Numbered from the stretch's first letter, positions 1 through 8,471 are shown. The stretch: 54,756 bases of DNA from an uncultured Alphaproteobacteria bacterium (GCA_944392125.1 CALXVP010000010.1:1-54756), one strand, 5' to 3'. A program made the numbers and translations. Notes: generated by a model not told the origin, from the sequence alone.

Positions 1-606
1 AGAATTGCATTCCGAAAAATGGTAGGTTGTTTTAGGTGTGGGAAATGGTGGCATTGTTAGGGATGTTTGGCGACGGGCGTTGCTCTTGGGCGTATGGGTG
101 GTTTTGCTGAGACGTATAGGGCAGTGTAGGCGTCTATGGTGTGGCGTGAGTTATCGGTGTGGGGCAGCGTGCAGAATTGCATTCCGAAAAATGCGTAAGG
201 TTGTTTTAGATGTGGGAAACGGTGGCACGGTTAGGGATGTTTGGCATTGGGCGTTGCTCTTGGGCGTATGGGTGTTTTTCTGAGGCGTATAGGGCAGTGT
301 AGGCGTCTATATTGTGGTGTGAGTTATCGGTGCATGGTAGAGTGCAGAATTGCATTCCGAAAAATGGTAGGTTGTTTTAGGTGTGGGAAATGGTGGCATT
401 GTTAGGGATGTTTGGCGACGGGCGTTGCTCTTGGGCGTATGGGTGGTTTTGCTGAGACGTATAGGGCAGTGTAGGCGTCTATGGTGTGGCGTGAGTTATC
501 GGTGTGGGGCAGCGTGCAGAATTGCATTCCGAAAAATGCGTAAGGTTGTTTTAGATGTGGGAAACGGTGGCACGGTTAGGGGAGTGTTTGGCATCGGGCG
601 TTGCTC
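1..606. repeat. Tandem ~172-bp satellite with two-unit higher-order structure
   Basis: Four units each begin with AGAATTGCATTCCG, at 1, 173, 346 and 518, so the spacing is 172 or 173 bp. Units 1 and 3 (type A) look identical. Units 2 and 4 (type B) match each other until unit 4 diverges after about 90 bp, so the real period is an A+B pair of 345 bp. The plus strand is rich in G and T and GC-richer than its surroundings. Short open frames at 38-283 and 383-760 run through it but do not look like proteins. The array starts at the first base of the window, so it probably continues beyond it. Confidence 0.9.
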
Positions 607-942
607 GGATTGTGTCAGTGCGAATGTCAGATGTGGTTTTATATGTTTGCCAAGACACTTCACTTTATTTTACTTTGCTTTGCTTTCTCTTTTTTCTTCT
701 CTTCTCTTTTACTCCGCTTTATTTTGCTTCATAACGCTCCCTGCCGAGAGCCATTTATGAAACATGGTGAACTGATACAAAAACCAAATGTTAATGTGAT
801 GTTTTATCAAAAGAGTAGAGTATAAAACAACACGTTTTATTATCATAAAAAATATTCGCCATATAGAAATTTTTTTATGCGAAAAATGAGCGACATTTCT
901 CGGTTATATATCCGACTGCTACGGTGCATAAAAAACGATTCC
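607..942. other. Gene-free stretch with a pyrimidine-rich tract
   Basis: No convincing gene is seen here. The part at about 658-730 is almost all C and T on the plus strand (runs such as CTTTGCTTTGCTTTC), and the rest is AT-rich. It separates the satellite from the 3' end of the acylphosphatase gene. I see no clear terminator hairpin with a T-run for that gene. Confidence 0.5.
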
Positions 943-1233
943 TCAGAGCGTGGGCATTTGTGTGAATTGCCCCTCTTGAATGGGCAAAGACAGCGTATCA
1001 ATATCATTGGCGGGAGCCAATCTATCTACCCGACTCCAAAGCGGTCCTTTTAGGCAAAGCTTACGGAAAGTTTCAATATTGACTCCTTCACCTTCAACAC
1101 AAATTTCAACCGTGCCGTTCATGCGATTCCTAACCCAGCCTGATAAGCTCAGACTGCATGCCGTGCGCACAGCCCATGCCCGATACCCAACACCTTGAAC
1201 GCGCCCGATAACAAAGAAATGTTCTCTTTGCAT
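943..1233 (-). CDS. acyP: Acylphosphatase
   Basis: This 96-residue protein has the length of a single-domain acylphosphatase, a small cytosolic enzyme that hydrolyses the carboxyl-phosphate bond of acylphosphates. The signature GRVQGVGYR is at residues 10-18, and Arg18 fits the substrate-binding arginine. GWVRNRMNGTVE follows at 32-43, and Asn36 fits the catalytic asparagine. The C-terminal ten or so residues extend a little past the usual end of the domain. It is the last gene of the minus-strand group, 32 bp after the AsmA-like gene, so it is probably co-transcribed. The family assignment is firm; the physiological substrate is unknown, as for most acylphosphatases. Confidence 0.93.
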   Translation of the reverse strand: MQREHFFVIGRVQGVGYRAWAVRTACSLSLSGWVRNRMNGTVEICVEGEGVNIETFRKLCLKGPLWSRVDRLAPANDIDTLSLPIQEGQFTQMPTL

Positions 1234-1265
1234 GATTTCTTTTCTCCGAAACTTTTCTGAGCCTA

Positions 1266-3602
1266 CTATTGCACAACAGAACTCAATGACTTAATTAACT
1301 GCATTTTGAGTGTTTCTTGCGGGGTTAATTCTTCTTTTTCTGCTTTTTCCTGTTTATTCTCGCGCGTTGTGTTTGTATTTTGCTGACGTTGAATAACCGG
1401 CATATCTTTATTTCGTTTGCCTTTCAGTTTATGCCCAAGCGCTGCTTCGCATAAGCTGAGCGGTTGTTTGACCGTTGCCGTAGAGGTGTTGCTCTCGACA
1501 CCGGTATTTGTATTTTCGGCTGTCAGACCGGCTTTATCCAACAATTTATTCAGCCCTTTTTCAACGCCTTTTTCAATGCCTTTGGAAATGATTTTTTGCG
1601 TATCCAAACGCATTTTGGGGTTGCTGAACGAGCCTTCTATTTTAATCAGTTGAGCCGCATTCATTAAACGATTATATCCGCCGTTCGGTAATGAGGGTTC
1701 TAATGATAAAGAAAGCGTTTGCGCCGGTAAGTTGATAATACCGCTCAAAACAACATCTAATACAGATGTTTCAACGGCAACATTTTTATCCAAGTTAATT
1801 AAACCATTATTCATTTTTAAATTGAATGCGGCACAATTTAAAACGCTTTCCGAATCCGTTTTGGAGTATGAAAACGATTTATTCTTCTCGGTCAAACCGA
1901 TTTCATGCGGTAAATCATTAAATTCTTGATTTACAACTTTTCCTTGCGTTATTTCAACTTCAACATTGCCCGTTAAATGTGCCAGAGCCGTTTGCGTATC
2001 CAGACCGCTCGTTTTAACATTTCCGCTTAAATTGGCTGTTGAACCGGATAGATAAGACCGAAGCGTTTTGATTTTATCTAAATCAATATTTTCTCCCGCA
2101 AACGTTAATTGCGTTTTAGGACTTGGATCGGCTAATCCCTGAACACGCAAGGCGGCGTTAATAATGCCGGCAATGGTTTTAATTTGTATCGGATTTCCCG
2201 TAAATACGCCGTTGTTTAAGACGGTTTTTGCCGTAACACCATAGTATTCGCCTGAATTTTCTGCCAATTCTATATTCTTTAAATTCCAGTTAATGCGTGC
2301 ATTGAGTTTGTTGATGAAATGATCGCTATCCGCTTTTGCTTGTGCCGAGCCTTTGGATTGCGTGGCAGAGGCATTCCCTTGTGTATCGTTTTGCACAACC
2401 GCTTGATAAATATCATTCGGATTTAAGAAGTTAGAGTTAATAATACCCGTCAGATTGATAAGCGCCTCATTCCAGTTTGCTTTGAATGCGGCGTTAATAT
2501 CCGAACGGTTGGCATTGATTGTGAATTGCGAGATTTCTGCCGAATCCTTTTGAATTTTTGTTTTAAGGGTAATGTTCATCGGTTTAATGCCCGTTTGCGC
2601 AATAACGGAGCCGTTTTGAACGGCAACCGTTGCCGTGAGTGTTGCCTGCGGATTCGTCGGCAAACCTTCCAAACTGCCACGTAAATCAATATCAACGATA
2701 TTATCCAATTTTAATGCAAATGATTGAATGCTAATCCGATCCAATCCACCTTTTAAAATGCCGGATAATGTTGCTTTTGTAATTTGAGACGGCAGAGCGA
2801 TATTAAATTGAGAGGCGGTTTTAGAAAGATTTTCTGCCTCAATATCCAAATTCAAAAGGATATTTTGCAGTTTTTTCATATCGGCAATGTTCCCGGATAC
2901 TTTTGTTTTAGTATCCAATGCGTTTATTTGCACATTGAAAATAAAGTTATTACCCATTTGAATTAATTGCAATAAATCCAGATTTGCCGAAAGTTGAATC
3001 GGAATTTTATGGTATGTAATGGTGCCCGAAATGGCCTTGAGCTGACGGATTGTCAGATCCGTTAATTTAATTTGTTCTTTTTGCTCTTGATTTAAATAAT
3101 TGATGATAACTTGGTTCGCGGTAATCGTATCAACACTTAGTTGCGATAAATAAGGATTGTTTGTGGCTGCAACATTTGTGTTTGTTTTTGCTTTGCCCGA
3201 TTGAGCCGGGGCATTTGTTGCCTCAACTACCAAATTATTCCCCTCGGCCGTTTGAATGAAATTGACCGTTACATTCATTATTTGAATGTCTTTGACTTGA
3301 ATTTCTTTGTTAATCAAAGGCGGAAGTGCAATCGTTAAATCCATGGCTTCGGCGCTCAATAGCGGTTCGGACGCATTAAATGTGCTCGGATTTCCGATGG
3401 TGATGCGGGAGGCGCGAATCGTCGGAATCAAAGATAACTTCATTTCCATATTTTCAATCGTAACCGGTCTGCCGAGGGCTTGACTGAGTTGAAGCGTAAT
3501 CGTTTCGCGATAGCGGTTTAGGTCAAATGTCCACAGAAAAATACCGCCGGCAATAAACACGATAATGATGAGTGATAAAAATAATTTGAGAAGCAATTTC
3601 AT
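1266..3602 (-). CDS. AsmA family envelope protein
   Basis: This 778-residue protein has an N-terminal membrane anchor (about residues 4-25, LLLKLFLSLIIIVFIAGG) followed by the AsmA-type start FDLNRYRETITLQLSQALGR. The remainder is the beta-rich, asparagine- and threonine-rich repetitive body expected of AsmA-like proteins. These are inner-membrane-anchored periplasmic proteins linked to outer-membrane assembly and phospholipid transport. The C-terminal ~80 residues are low-complexity and rich in Thr, Asn, Gln, Lys and Glu. Its start codon overlaps the stop of the pseudouridine synthase gene by 4 bp (ATGA), so translational coupling is likely. The family is clear; the exact paralogue (AsmA, YhjG-like or other) cannot be settled by eye. 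Confidence 0.85.
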   Translation of the reverse strand: MKLLLKLFLSLIIIVFIAGGIFLWTFDLNRYRETITLQLSQALGRPVTIENMEMKLSLIPTIRASRITIGNPSTFNASEPLLSAEAMDLTIALPPLINKEIQVKDIQIMNVTVNFIQTAEGNNLVVEATNAPAQSGKAKTNTNVAATNNPYLSQLSVDTITANQVIINYLNQEQKEQIKLTDLTIRQLKAISGTITYHKIPIQLSANLDLLQLIQMGNNFIFNVQINALDTKTKVSGNIADMKKLQNILLNLDIEAENLSKTASQFNIALPSQITKATLSGILKGGLDRISIQSFALKLDNIVDIDLRGSLEGLPTNPQATLTATVAVQNGSVIAQTGIKPMNITLKTKIQKDSAEISQFTINANRSDINAAFKANWNEALINLTGIINSNFLNPNDIYQAVVQNDTQGNASATQSKGSAQAKADSDHFINKLNARINWNLKNIELAENSGEYYGVTAKTVLNNGVFTGNPIQIKTIAGIINAALRVQGLADPSPKTQLTFAGENIDLDKIKTLRSYLSGSTANLSGNVKTSGLDTQTALAHLTGNVEVEITQGKVVNQEFNDLPHEIGLTEKNKSFSYSKTDSESVLNCAAFNLKMNNGLINLDKNVAVETSVLDVVLSGIINLPAQTLSLSLEPSLPNGGYNRLMNAAQLIKIEGSFSNPKMRLDTQKIISKGIEKGVEKGLNKLLDKAGLTAENTNTGVESNTSTATVKQPLSLCEAALGHKLKGKRNKDMPVIQRQQNTNTTRENKQEKAEKEELTPQETLKMQLIKSLSSVVQ

Positions 3603-4591
3603 AACGATTCGTCCTTTTTAAAATAGTCAAACGCATTAACGGATTCGGATTCGGCGAATCCCAAAAAATCAAATGTTTGTTTTATATGCGGTGGTAATTC
3701 CGCCGTTACGCGCAACAGACTGCCGTTCGGATGCGGAATACTGATGGCGCGCGCATGCAGATGCATTTTTTTTACATTTGCCAATCCGAGTGAAACAGCG
3801 CGCTCGCCCCCGTATTTTACATCGCCGACAATCGGCGTATTCATTGTGGCACAATGCACGCGCAATTGGTGCGTGCGCCCCGTTAAAGGCGCTAATTCAA
3901 GCCAACTTGCTTTGTTGGAGAGTGAATCAATCACACGATATAATGTTTGCGCGCGTTGCCCGTGTTCATAATCAACTTTCATCTGCTCACCGCCACGCAC
4001 ATTTCCGAGTTTGGCGAGCGGTGCATCAATTTTGCCGGATAATAATTTCGGTTTGCCCACAACAACTGCCCAATATATCTTTTGCGCTTTGCGAGATTTA
4101 AATGCTTCGGCAAGTTTTGCGGCATCGTTCGCCGTGCGACCGATAACCAAAATACCCGAGGTATCTTTATCCAAGCGATGAACCAGATGTGGCTTTTCAT
4201 TCTTTTCAAATCGCAGTGCATCCAGCATGCCGTCAATATGCCGTTCCGTTTTCGTGCCCCCTTGAACGGCAATGCCCGCCGGTTTATTTAAAACCAATAC
4301 GGATTCATCTTTGTAGATAACAAGCGATTGCATAAACTCCGTATCTGCTTTGGATAAATCGCGCGCAAGATTATTTTTGGCACTGACTTCCAACGGCGGT
4401 ATCCGAATAATGTCGCCCGTCTTTAAACGGTAATCGGCTGTTGTTCTTGATTGATTGACGCGAATGTTCTTACCGCGAATCAGCCGTTGCAACTGTCCGT
4501 TTTTTAATTGCGGATAATGGCGTGCAAACCACCGATCCAATCGAATGGCATCATCTTGCTTTTCTACGGTTATCAGTTGCACTTGTGACAT
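3599..4591 (-). CDS. RluC/RluD-type 23S rRNA pseudouridine synthase
   Basis: The 330 residues contain an N-terminal S4-like RNA-binding domain (about 15-65) and a RluA-family catalytic domain. The active-site motif HRLDKDTSGILVIGR lies at about 138-152, with Asp141 as the catalytic aspartate. Later blocks (GRTHQLRVHCA, IVGDVKYGG) are also typical. The enzyme isomerises uridines in large-subunit rRNA. RluC and RluD share this architecture, and I do not choose between them; the RluC-like S4 spacing makes rluC slightly more likely. The start is supported by an AAGGGG sequence just upstream. It lies 57 bp after rarA and overlaps the AsmA-like gene. Confidence 0.92.
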   Translation of the reverse strand: MSQVQLITVEKQDDAIRLDRWFARHYPQLKNGQLQRLIRGKNIRVNQSRTTADYRLKTGDIIRIPPLEVSAKNNLARDLSKADTEFMQSLVIYKDESVLVLNKPAGIAVQGGTKTERHIDGMLDALRFEKNEKPHLVHRLDKDTSGILVIGRTANDAAKLAEAFKSRKAQKIYWAVVVGKPKLLSGKIDAPLAKLGNVRGGEQMKVDYEHGQRAQTLYRVIDSLSNKASWLELAPLTGRTHQLRVHCATMNTPIVGDVKYGGERAVSLGLANVKKMHLHARAISIPHPNGSLLRVTAELPPHIKQTFDFLGFAESESVNAFDYFKKDESL

Positions 4592-4648
4592 AATTTTCCC
4601 CTTTTCTTTCTGTTTTAAAGGATTTTTACGGGTATTGCAATTATTTTT

Positions 4649-5950
4649 TTACTGCTTTTGCTTTTTTTGCCTTAAATTATTCCAGTAATCCAGTCTTTTT
4701 TTAATTTCGCGCTCATAACCGCGTTCAAACGGTTCGTAAAATATGGTGCGAGGCATTCCGTCCGGAAAATAATTTTGCCCCGAAAATCCGTCCTTTGTAT
4801 CGGGATCGTATTGATATCCTTTATTATATCCCAGTTCGCTCATTAATTTTGTCGGCGCATTTAAAATATGCATCGGAGGCATTTTTGTTGCCGTCTCACG
4901 CGCTACTTTGACTGCCTTATTCCATGCCCGATAAACCCCGATGGATTTAGGTGCGGTTGCTAAATAAACAACCAACTGTGCAACGGCCAAATCGCCCTCG
5001 GGGGAGCCCAGTCGCTCATAAGCATCCCAAGCACTATGCGCCTGCACAAGCGCCAGCGGATCGGCAAGTCCCACGTCTTCCGTTGCAAATCGGGTTAATC
5101 GGCGCAGGATATATTTAATATCTTCTCCTGCCGTAATCATACGTGCACACCAATACAGCGCTGCGTCCGGATCCGAACCGCGTAACGATTTATGCAGTGC
5201 CGAAATTAAATTATAGTGATTGTCGCCCGACTTATCATAATTCGGTAACCGTTTTTGTAACAATAACTCCAAACCGCTTTTATCGGGGATTTCGTTCGGT
5301 TCAACATACGTCATCACCGTTTCAAGTAAACTGAGATAATATCGCCCGTCGCCGTCTGCCAATTCTTTCAGATACGTTTTGCCGACTTCATCCACCGGCA
5401 AAGGACGACCGTATAATTTTTCAGCCCGTTCCGTCAGTTGATTTAACGCCGTATCATCCAGTCTGTTTAACACAAAAACTTTACAACGTGATAAAAGTGC
5501 GCCGTTAAGTTCAAAGGAGGGATTTTCCGTTGTGGCGCCGACTAAAATAATCGTTCCGTCTTCCACATACGGTAAAAAAGCATCTTGCTGGGACTTATTG
5601 AAACGGTGGATTTCATCTACAAATAACAACGTCCCTTGTCCGATACGGCGACGACCGACAGCCGATTCAAACACTTTGCGTAAATCGGCGACACCGGAAA
5701 AAACAGCCGATAATGCTTCAAAATGCAAATTTGTTTCTTGTGCCAATATGCGCGCGATGGTTGTTTTACCGCAACCCGGCGGACCCCATAAAATAAAAGA
5801 GGAAAGTTTGCGTGCTTTTATCATCCGCATCAGCGGTGCCTTTTCGGATAATAATTGCGGTTGCCCCACAACTTCACTTAATTTGTGAGGCCGTAACCGA
5901 TCAGCCAACGGTTTGTCTGCGGATTCCGAAAAGAGTGTATCATTTGTCAT
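4649..5950 (-). CDS. rarA: Replication-associated recombination protein A (RarA/MgsA AAA+ ATPase)
   Basis: The 433-residue length is normal for RarA, a clamp-loader-like AAA+ ATPase that acts at stalled replication forks. Walker A is GPPGCGKT at about residues 56-63 and Walker B is LLFVDEIHRF at about 108-117. Sensor and arginine-finger blocks follow (GATTENPSF, ALLSRCKVF). The C-terminal half carries the RarA-specific tetramerisation region, including KSLRGSDPDAALYW and YRAWNKA. Its ATG overlaps the stop of the upstream 67-residue gene by 4 bp (ATGA), so the two are probably translationally coupled. Confidence 0.96.
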   Translation of the reverse strand: MTNDTLFSESADKPLADRLRPHKLSEVVGQPQLLSEKAPLMRMIKARKLSSFILWGPPGCGKTTIARILAQETNLHFEALSAVFSGVADLRKVFESAVGRRRIGQGTLLFVDEIHRFNKSQQDAFLPYVEDGTIILVGATTENPSFELNGALLSRCKVFVLNRLDDTALNQLTERAEKLYGRPLPVDEVGKTYLKELADGDGRYYLSLLETVMTYVEPNEIPDKSGLELLLQKRLPNYDKSGDNHYNLISALHKSLRGSDPDAALYWCARMITAGEDIKYILRRLTRFATEDVGLADPLALVQAHSAWDAYERLGSPEGDLAVAQLVVYLATAPKSIGVYRAWNKAVKVARETATKMPPMHILNAPTKLMSELGYNKGYQYDPDTKDGFSGQNYFPDGMPRTIFYEPFERGYEREIKKRLDYWNNLRQKKQKQ

Positions 5951-6150
5951 AAATCGCCTTCGTTCAGTTTATCGGCCATGGACTGATTCATTTCACTGCG
6001 TGCGATGAGTTGTTGATACCCTTTATAGCCTTGCAACGTAATAACGCTGATTATAATGAGTGCGATGATTGCTTCCAACAGCAACAAAGCAACCGGTTGT
6101 TTTTTAATGCGTTCGTTAGCGGATTGATGTAAATTTTGAAAAGGTGCCAT
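5947..6150 (-). CDS. Small single-pass membrane protein with a prepilin-like N-terminus
   Basis: This 67-residue protein has a basic N-terminus (NERIKKQPVA) followed by LLLLEAIIALIIISVITLQ, a hydrophobic helix with one Glu (residue 26). Those features match the prepilin pattern, in which Glu sits at position +5 after the cleavage site. The residue before the predicted cut is Ala rather than the usual Gly. No globular head follows, only about 28 polar residues. It is the first gene of the operon and overlaps rarA by 4 bp. It could be a minimal minor pseudopilin or simply a small membrane protein. A CDS is well supported by the overlap and position, but the function is unknown. Confidence 0.65.
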   Translation of the reverse strand: MAPFQNLHQSANERIKKQPVALLLLEAIIALIIISVITLQGYKGYQQLIARSEMNQSMADKLNEGDL

Positions 6151-6259
6151 ATGACTCTCCGTTTAATTTATACTTTCTTTTAAGATAGCATATTTTAATC
6201 AAAAAGCAACAAAAAAGATAACTCCTTTTCGTTGCTTATTTATTGATTATTTCGCAAAA

Positions 6260-6658
6260 TTATTTTTGAGCAAAGAATTTTTGAATGCCCTCAATGAACG
6301 GCATATCCGCCGGGCAGAAAGTATAATTTTTCAACTCGTCTGCCGAAACCCATTTGGCATCTTCGTGTTCGTAAAGGTGCGGAATCGTCTCATCATCACA
6401 AGTTGCCCAAAACGCATTTAAGTGAAAATCACCTTTATCGGCATAGGTGTATGTTTTATCCATAAAAAAGTCGCCCACGGTAATTTTTTTGCTAAACTCT
6501 TCATTAAATTCACGGACGACGCATTCTTGCAGTGTTTCTCCCTTTTCCAATTTTCCGCCGGGGAATTCCCACATAAATTCTTGGTGCTTCCCTTTTTTAC
6601 GCTGTGCGATTAAAATTTTATTGTGATGAACCACAATGGCCATTGAAATTTCTATCAT
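6260..6658 (-). CDS. Nudix hydrolase, MutT-like (8-oxo-dGTP diphosphatase type)
   Basis: The 132-residue protein is a single Nudix domain. The Nudix box runs from Gly35 to about residue 58 (GKLEKGE then REFNEEF), with both metal-binding Glu residues present in REFNEE. The usual Gly near the end of the box is a Ser. N-terminal IAQRKKGKHQEFMWEFPGG is typical of MutT/CtfA-like enzymes that clean oxidised nucleotides from the pool. The substrate is not proven by sequence. A GGAGG lies 8 bases before the ATG. Two near-consensus promoters in a tandem duplication lie just upstream. Confidence 0.88.
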   Translation of the reverse strand: MIEISMAIVVHHNKILIAQRKKGKHQEFMWEFPGGKLEKGETLQECVVREFNEEFSKKITVGDFFMDKTYTYADKGDFHLNAFWATCDDETIPHLYEHEDAKWVSADELKNYTFCPADMPFIEGIQKFFAQK

Positions 6659-6685
6659 GATTTTTTCCTCCGTTATATGTGCGCC

Positions 6686-6714
6686 AGTATATACCTGTTT
6701 CCCCGAAAAGTCAA
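6686..6714 (-). promoter_or_regulatory. Sigma-70 promoter P1 of the Nudix gene
   Basis: On the minus strand TTGACT (6709-6714) is followed by a 17-bp spacer and TATACT (6686-6691). Transcription would start near 6679, about 20 nt before the ATG. Confidence 0.8.
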
Positions 6715-6747
6715 AACATTTTAGGCATCAAACGTTAGATGTGCGCA

Positions 6748-6776
6748 GGTATACACCTTTTTTACCCAAAAGTCAA
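6748..6776 (-). promoter_or_regulatory. Sigma-70 promoter P2 of the Nudix gene (duplicate copy)
   Basis: TTGACT (6771-6776), a 17-bp spacer and TATACC (6748-6753) sit in the second copy of the 62-bp duplication. The -10 box is one base further from consensus than that of P1. Confidence 0.65.
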
Positions 6777-6811
6777 AACATTTTAGGCATCAAAAAAATA
6801 TAAAAAAGTGC

Positions 6812-6842
6812 TTGACTTAAAGCAAACTCTAACTCTTAAACT
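6812..6842 (+). promoter_or_regulatory. MerR-type promoter/operator of the flavodoxin gene
   Basis: TTGACT (6812-6817) and TAAACT (6837-6842) are separated by 19 bp. This is longer than the normal 17 and typical of promoters activated by MerR-family regulators. The spacer holds an imperfect dyad, CTTAAAG/CTCTAAC (5 of 7 paired positions), which resembles MerR-family operators of oxidoreductase genes. No MerR gene is in the window, so the regulator is inferred. Confidence 0.5.
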
Positions 6843-6866
6843 ACCGAATCGTGAAAGGAGATTTTT

Positions 6867-7436
6867 ATGATAATGAAAAAATTTTTATTGATATTCGGTT
6901 GTGCATGTGCCTTGCTCGGTATGGACGAATATGCGCTGGCTCAGGAAAATAATCAAATAAAAACGGAGAGAGAAAACATTTTAATTGCGTATTATTCGTT
7001 ATTCGGGCATACCCGAAAAATTGCCGAAAAGATTAAAGATGAAACAGGGGGATTCCTTTATGAAATTAAAATTAATCATGCTTATCCGCAGAATTACGGT
7101 GCATTAACGGAGCAAGCAAAAAACGAAATCGAATCGGGATTCCGTCCCGAACTGGCCGATAAATTATCCGATTTGAATCAATATAAGACAGTCTTTATCG
7201 GCTCACCGAATTGGTGGGGAACAATTCCGCCGGCCGTATCGTCATTCGTTGAGCAAAGCAATTTGGCCGGAAAACAAGTTATTCCCTTCATTACACACGG
7301 AGGCGGTGGCGTTCAAAACACGGTTGAAGATTTAACGGCACGTTGCCGTGAGTGTGTTGTTAAAGAAGCGTGGAGCGGATATGCCGATTCGACAAACGGC
7401 TTTGATGCGTGGCTGAAAAGAGCCTTGCAACCGTAA
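6867..7436 (+). CDS. Exported flavodoxin-like protein
   Basis: The 189-residue protein has an N-terminal signal sequence (about residues 1-25, ending ALA before QENN), then a flavodoxin fold. The FMN phosphate loop is SLFGHTRKIAE near residue 50, and the later GSPNWWGTIPPAV and THGGGGVQNT blocks resemble the flavin-contacting loops of the Flavodoxin_4 group. Export of such flavodoxins to the periplasm is known in some bacteria; the redox partner is unknown. A start two codons later (MKK) is possible. AAGGAG lies 6-7 bases before the chosen ATG. A weak lipobox-like IFGC inside the signal leaves open a lipoprotein. The 19-bp-spaced promoter suggests induction by stress through a MerR-type activator. 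Confidence 0.82.
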   Translation: MIMKKFLLIFGCACALLGMDEYALAQENNQIKTERENILIAYYSLFGHTRKIAEKIKDETGGFLYEIKINHAYPQNYGALTEQAKNEIESGFRPELADKLSDLNQYKTVFIGSPNWWGTIPPAVSSFVEQSNLAGKQVIPFITHGGGGVQNTVEDLTARCRECVVKEAWSGYADSTNGFDAWLKRALQP

Positions 7437-7757
7437 AAGGAGTATGAATACCGAAAGAATAAAGTATACAAGGATACGAGCGTCTGAAGAAACAGGCGCC
7501 CGAAACAATACGAACGATACGTCAGTGCTGATATGAGATACAGTCCGTTAAAACGATTCGTCGCTTTCGTTGATACAAAATTTTCATTTGAGTTTGTATG
7601 TGTTGATTTTTCGTCTAAAATAAGTCTGCTTGAAAAACTTTTTTGAAAAATGGCGCTAAAAAAATTTTTTTACATCATTTTGTAAAAAAAACTTTGCTTT
7701 TTATTGCTACTTTCAATAACATAACATCCGTAAGAGATAAACCGAAAAGGGTAAGCT
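7437..7757. other. Gene-free stretch with an AT hairpin
   Basis: No convincing gene is present. At 7665-7690 TTTTTTTACA and TGTAAAAAAA form a 10-bp inverted repeat with a 6-nt loop. It is AT-only except for one pair, so it is a weak terminator at best. A 30-codon open frame from 7444 is preceded by AGGAG only one base before its ATG, and I do not accept it. Confidence 0.4.
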
Positions 7758-8219
7758 ATGATATATTGCGATTTGGATGGTGTGTTGGCTGATTTTGACC
7801 GAGCATTCAAAAGGGAAACGGGAAAGTTCCCGCTGGAAGTCTCGCGAACGGAGCTGTGGGAAACAATTGGGCAGATTCCGAATTATTGGCTGTCTATCGG
7901 CAAAACAACGGACGCTGATAAGCTCTTAAAATGGCTTTCTTCACATCCTTATCAGATACTGACAGGATTGCCTGTGACAGGGTATGAAACGGCTGAAGAA
8001 CAAAAACGCGAATGGGTAAAAAAACATATCGGCAACGAGGTGTTTGTGAATTGTTGTTTAAGCAAGGATAAACCGCGTTATTGCACGAAAGGGGATATTT
8101 TGATTGATGATTTTGAACCCAATATTCGTGAATGGGAAAAGGCCGGCGGAATCGGAATTTTGCATAAAAATGCTACTGATACGATTGAGAAACTGACTAA
8201 AATAGCTCTCTCAGATTAG
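7758..8219 (+). CDS. HAD-superfamily 5'(3')-deoxyribonucleotidase-like phosphatase
   Basis: The 153-residue protein starts with the HAD motif DLDGVLADF, with nucleophile Asp5 and acid/base Asp7. Motif II is probably the Thr in ILTGLP. The Lys of SKDKPRYC and the acidic pair in GDILIDDFEPNI supply the remaining HAD residues. Size and motif order fit the small NT5C-type 5'-nucleotidases common in phages and bacteria, which dephosphorylate nucleoside monophosphates. Substrate choice is inference. It stands alone on the plus strand, with AAAGGG before the ATG. Its proximity to thyX and a Nudix gene suggests a nucleotide-pool theme. Confidence 0.78.
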   Translation: MIYCDLDGVLADFDRAFKRETGKFPLEVSRTELWETIGQIPNYWLSIGKTTDADKLLKWLSSHPYQILTGLPVTGYETAEEQKREWVKKHIGNEVFVNCCLSKDKPRYCTKGDILIDDFEPNIREWEKAGGIGILHKNATDTIEKLTKIALSD

Positions 8220-8442
8220 CAATGTGACTCTTTATATTAGCCGATTCGGATCAACTTGATTGATAAAGCGATTTTGGGCTGAACTTTGCAAAGATACATC
8301 CTATTGTTAAACTAACATTTCTTTACAGGTGATAAAGATTTTTAATGCGTTATGCAGTAATTCGGGTTTTGAAAAAGTGATATTCAAAAAATTTGGCAAA
8401 AATAATTTTGTTAAAAAATATGTATTTTATCAAAGAAATTGC
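8220..8442. other. AT-rich gene-free stretch
   Basis: No gene, RNA or clear terminator is recognised in this AT-rich interval between the HAD gene and the next promoter. Confidence 0.4.
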
Positions 8443-8471
8443 TTGCAAGAAATGAGGAAATGTGATATGAT
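8443..8471 (+). promoter_or_regulatory. Sigma-70 promoter of the ankyrin-like gene
   Basis: TTGCAA (8443-8448), a 17-bp spacer and TATGAT (8466-8471). Transcription would start near 8478 and leave a leader of about 38 nt. The same TTGCAA -35 box recurs before oadG and the tRNA gene. Confidence 0.75.

Larger units (their letters stand above)
6671..6794. repeat. 62-bp tandem duplication carrying a promoter
   Basis: Two copies of a 62-bp unit (6671-6732 and 6733-6794) start with CGTTA and end with TTTAGGCATCAAA. They differ at roughly ten positions, mostly in the middle. Each copy contains a minus-strand promoter for the Nudix gene, so the duplication doubles the promoter. Confidence 0.9.

Noticed and set aside
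658..730. Pyrimidine tract as a triplex or regulatory element
   Set aside because: It is interrupted by A and G, and no gene start lies near it; low-complexity drift next to a satellite is enough to explain it.
38..760. Open frames of 81 and 125 codons in the left satellite
   Set aside because: They are copies of the repeat unit read in one frame. The single-unit period (172-173) is not a multiple of three, composition is odd (Arg, Trp, Cys, Val) and there is no ribosome-binding site.
7444..7536. 30-codon open frame after the flavodoxin gene
   Set aside because: AGGAG is only one base from its ATG, and the peptide has no recognisable feature.
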